DNA from: Mycoplana azooxidifex
GTDB lineage: Bacteria; Pseudomonadota; Alphaproteobacteria; Rhizobiales; Rhizobiaceae
Assembly: GCF_014196765.1 (NCBI RefSeq)
Contig: NZ_JACIEE010000006.1
Span: forward strand, 1 to 64,000
DNA: 64,000 nucleotides
Direction of reading: 5' to 3'
This document shows, in pieces, positions 63,938-64,000 of this stretch (its first letter is position 1; each line of letters opens with the position of its first letter). The notes below the pieces were generated by a model. It was not told the origin of the DNA, ran no database searches, and was given only the letters and a program-made list of their open reading frames with translations. The translations under genes were made by a program, and so were the position numbers.

Positions 63938-64000
63938 TCAGGCGCGCAGGTAGCCGGCGCTGCGGTCGAACGACAATCCCGGAAAGATCGCATTGTCGAT
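63938..64000 (-). CDS. C-terminal end of a gene running off the window
   Basis: On the minus strand an open frame enters from beyond 64000 and stops at 63938-63940. The visible 20 residues are IDNAIFPGLSFDRSAGYLRA. Codon use is like that of core genes. Too short to identify. Confidence 0.5.
   Translation of the reverse strand: MDNAIFPGLSFDRSAGYLRA

Noticed and set aside
1-64000. tRNA, rRNA or transposase genes
   Set aside because: I looked for tRNA-like cloverleaf patterns near the island junction and repeats, and for transposase ORFs, and saw none; a covariance-model scan was not possible here.

Overview
The window is a high-GC chromosomal segment of an alphaproteobacterium. It is most likely a Rhizobiaceae-type member of the Hyphomicrobiales (Rhizobiales). 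The evidence is the gene content (hom next to an alaC-like aminotransferase and class I phaC; rpiA, DUF2059, gor and class II DAHP synthase in a row; cobT/cobS with DUF1289 and a TIGR02281 aspartic protease; a Usg protein; three chemoreceptors) and the many palindromic intergenic repeats typical of rhizobia. No rRNA, tRNA or CRISPR array was found. Genus assignment is inference from gene order recalled from rhizobia.

Layout. 1-4200 is an AT-richer accessory block with four same-strand genes: a truncated-integrase/restriction-associated chimera, a small HEPN (Rx4H) protein, an HNH endonuclease and an AbiJ-like HEPN protein. It looks like a small defence island or prophage remnant lying against the 3' end of recJ; its left end is outside the window. 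4284-9245 (minus strand) holds recJ, hom, an aminotransferase and a lipoprotein. 9410-15668 (plus strand) holds phaC, sfsA, map, radC and sthA. 15696-20536 (minus strand) holds a GFA protein, class II DAHP synthase, gor, a DUF2059 protein and rpiA. Next come gph, a YcbB-type L,D-transpeptidase, fumC, a diguanylate cyclase, a PPOX flavoprotein, DUF971 and moaA.

29173-29744 is a tandem array of three palindromic elements, followed by a large chemoreceptor, a frameshifted EamA transporter, mobA-mobB, a divergent RibD-like reductase/TetR pair and an OmpA-family protein with four 30-residue repeats. 38624-41196 is a polar amino-acid ABC importer (binding protein and two permeases, no ATPase here). 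41353-50696 holds Usg, DUF2270, a methyltransferase, an unknown 501-aa membrane protein, a 3-hydroxyisobutyrate-dehydrogenase-like enzyme, a CDF-like transporter, an Lrp regulator, a uracil-DNA glycosylase, a membrane-anchored SNase and a histidine kinase. 50720-54316 holds dgkA, cobT, cobS, DUF1289 and the aspartic protease. The right end has a soluble PAS chemoreceptor, an ABC-2 exporter, a TauE/SafE remnant, a candidate small RNA, an extensin-like lipoprotein, a Cache chemoreceptor, a YciA-type thioesterase and an unknown membrane protein. Two inverted copies of a ~165-bp MITE-like element lie at 54348-54511 and 63043-63208.

Themes: core metabolism (threonine/methionine branch, shikimate entry, pentose phosphate, TCA), redox homeostasis (gor, sthA), molybdenum cofactor (moaA, mobA, mobB), lower cobalamin ligand assembly (cobT, cobS), motility signalling (three MCPs) and envelope maintenance. 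The most unusual parts are the left-hand defence-like block, the repeat elements, and the orphan or odd proteins noted in the findings.
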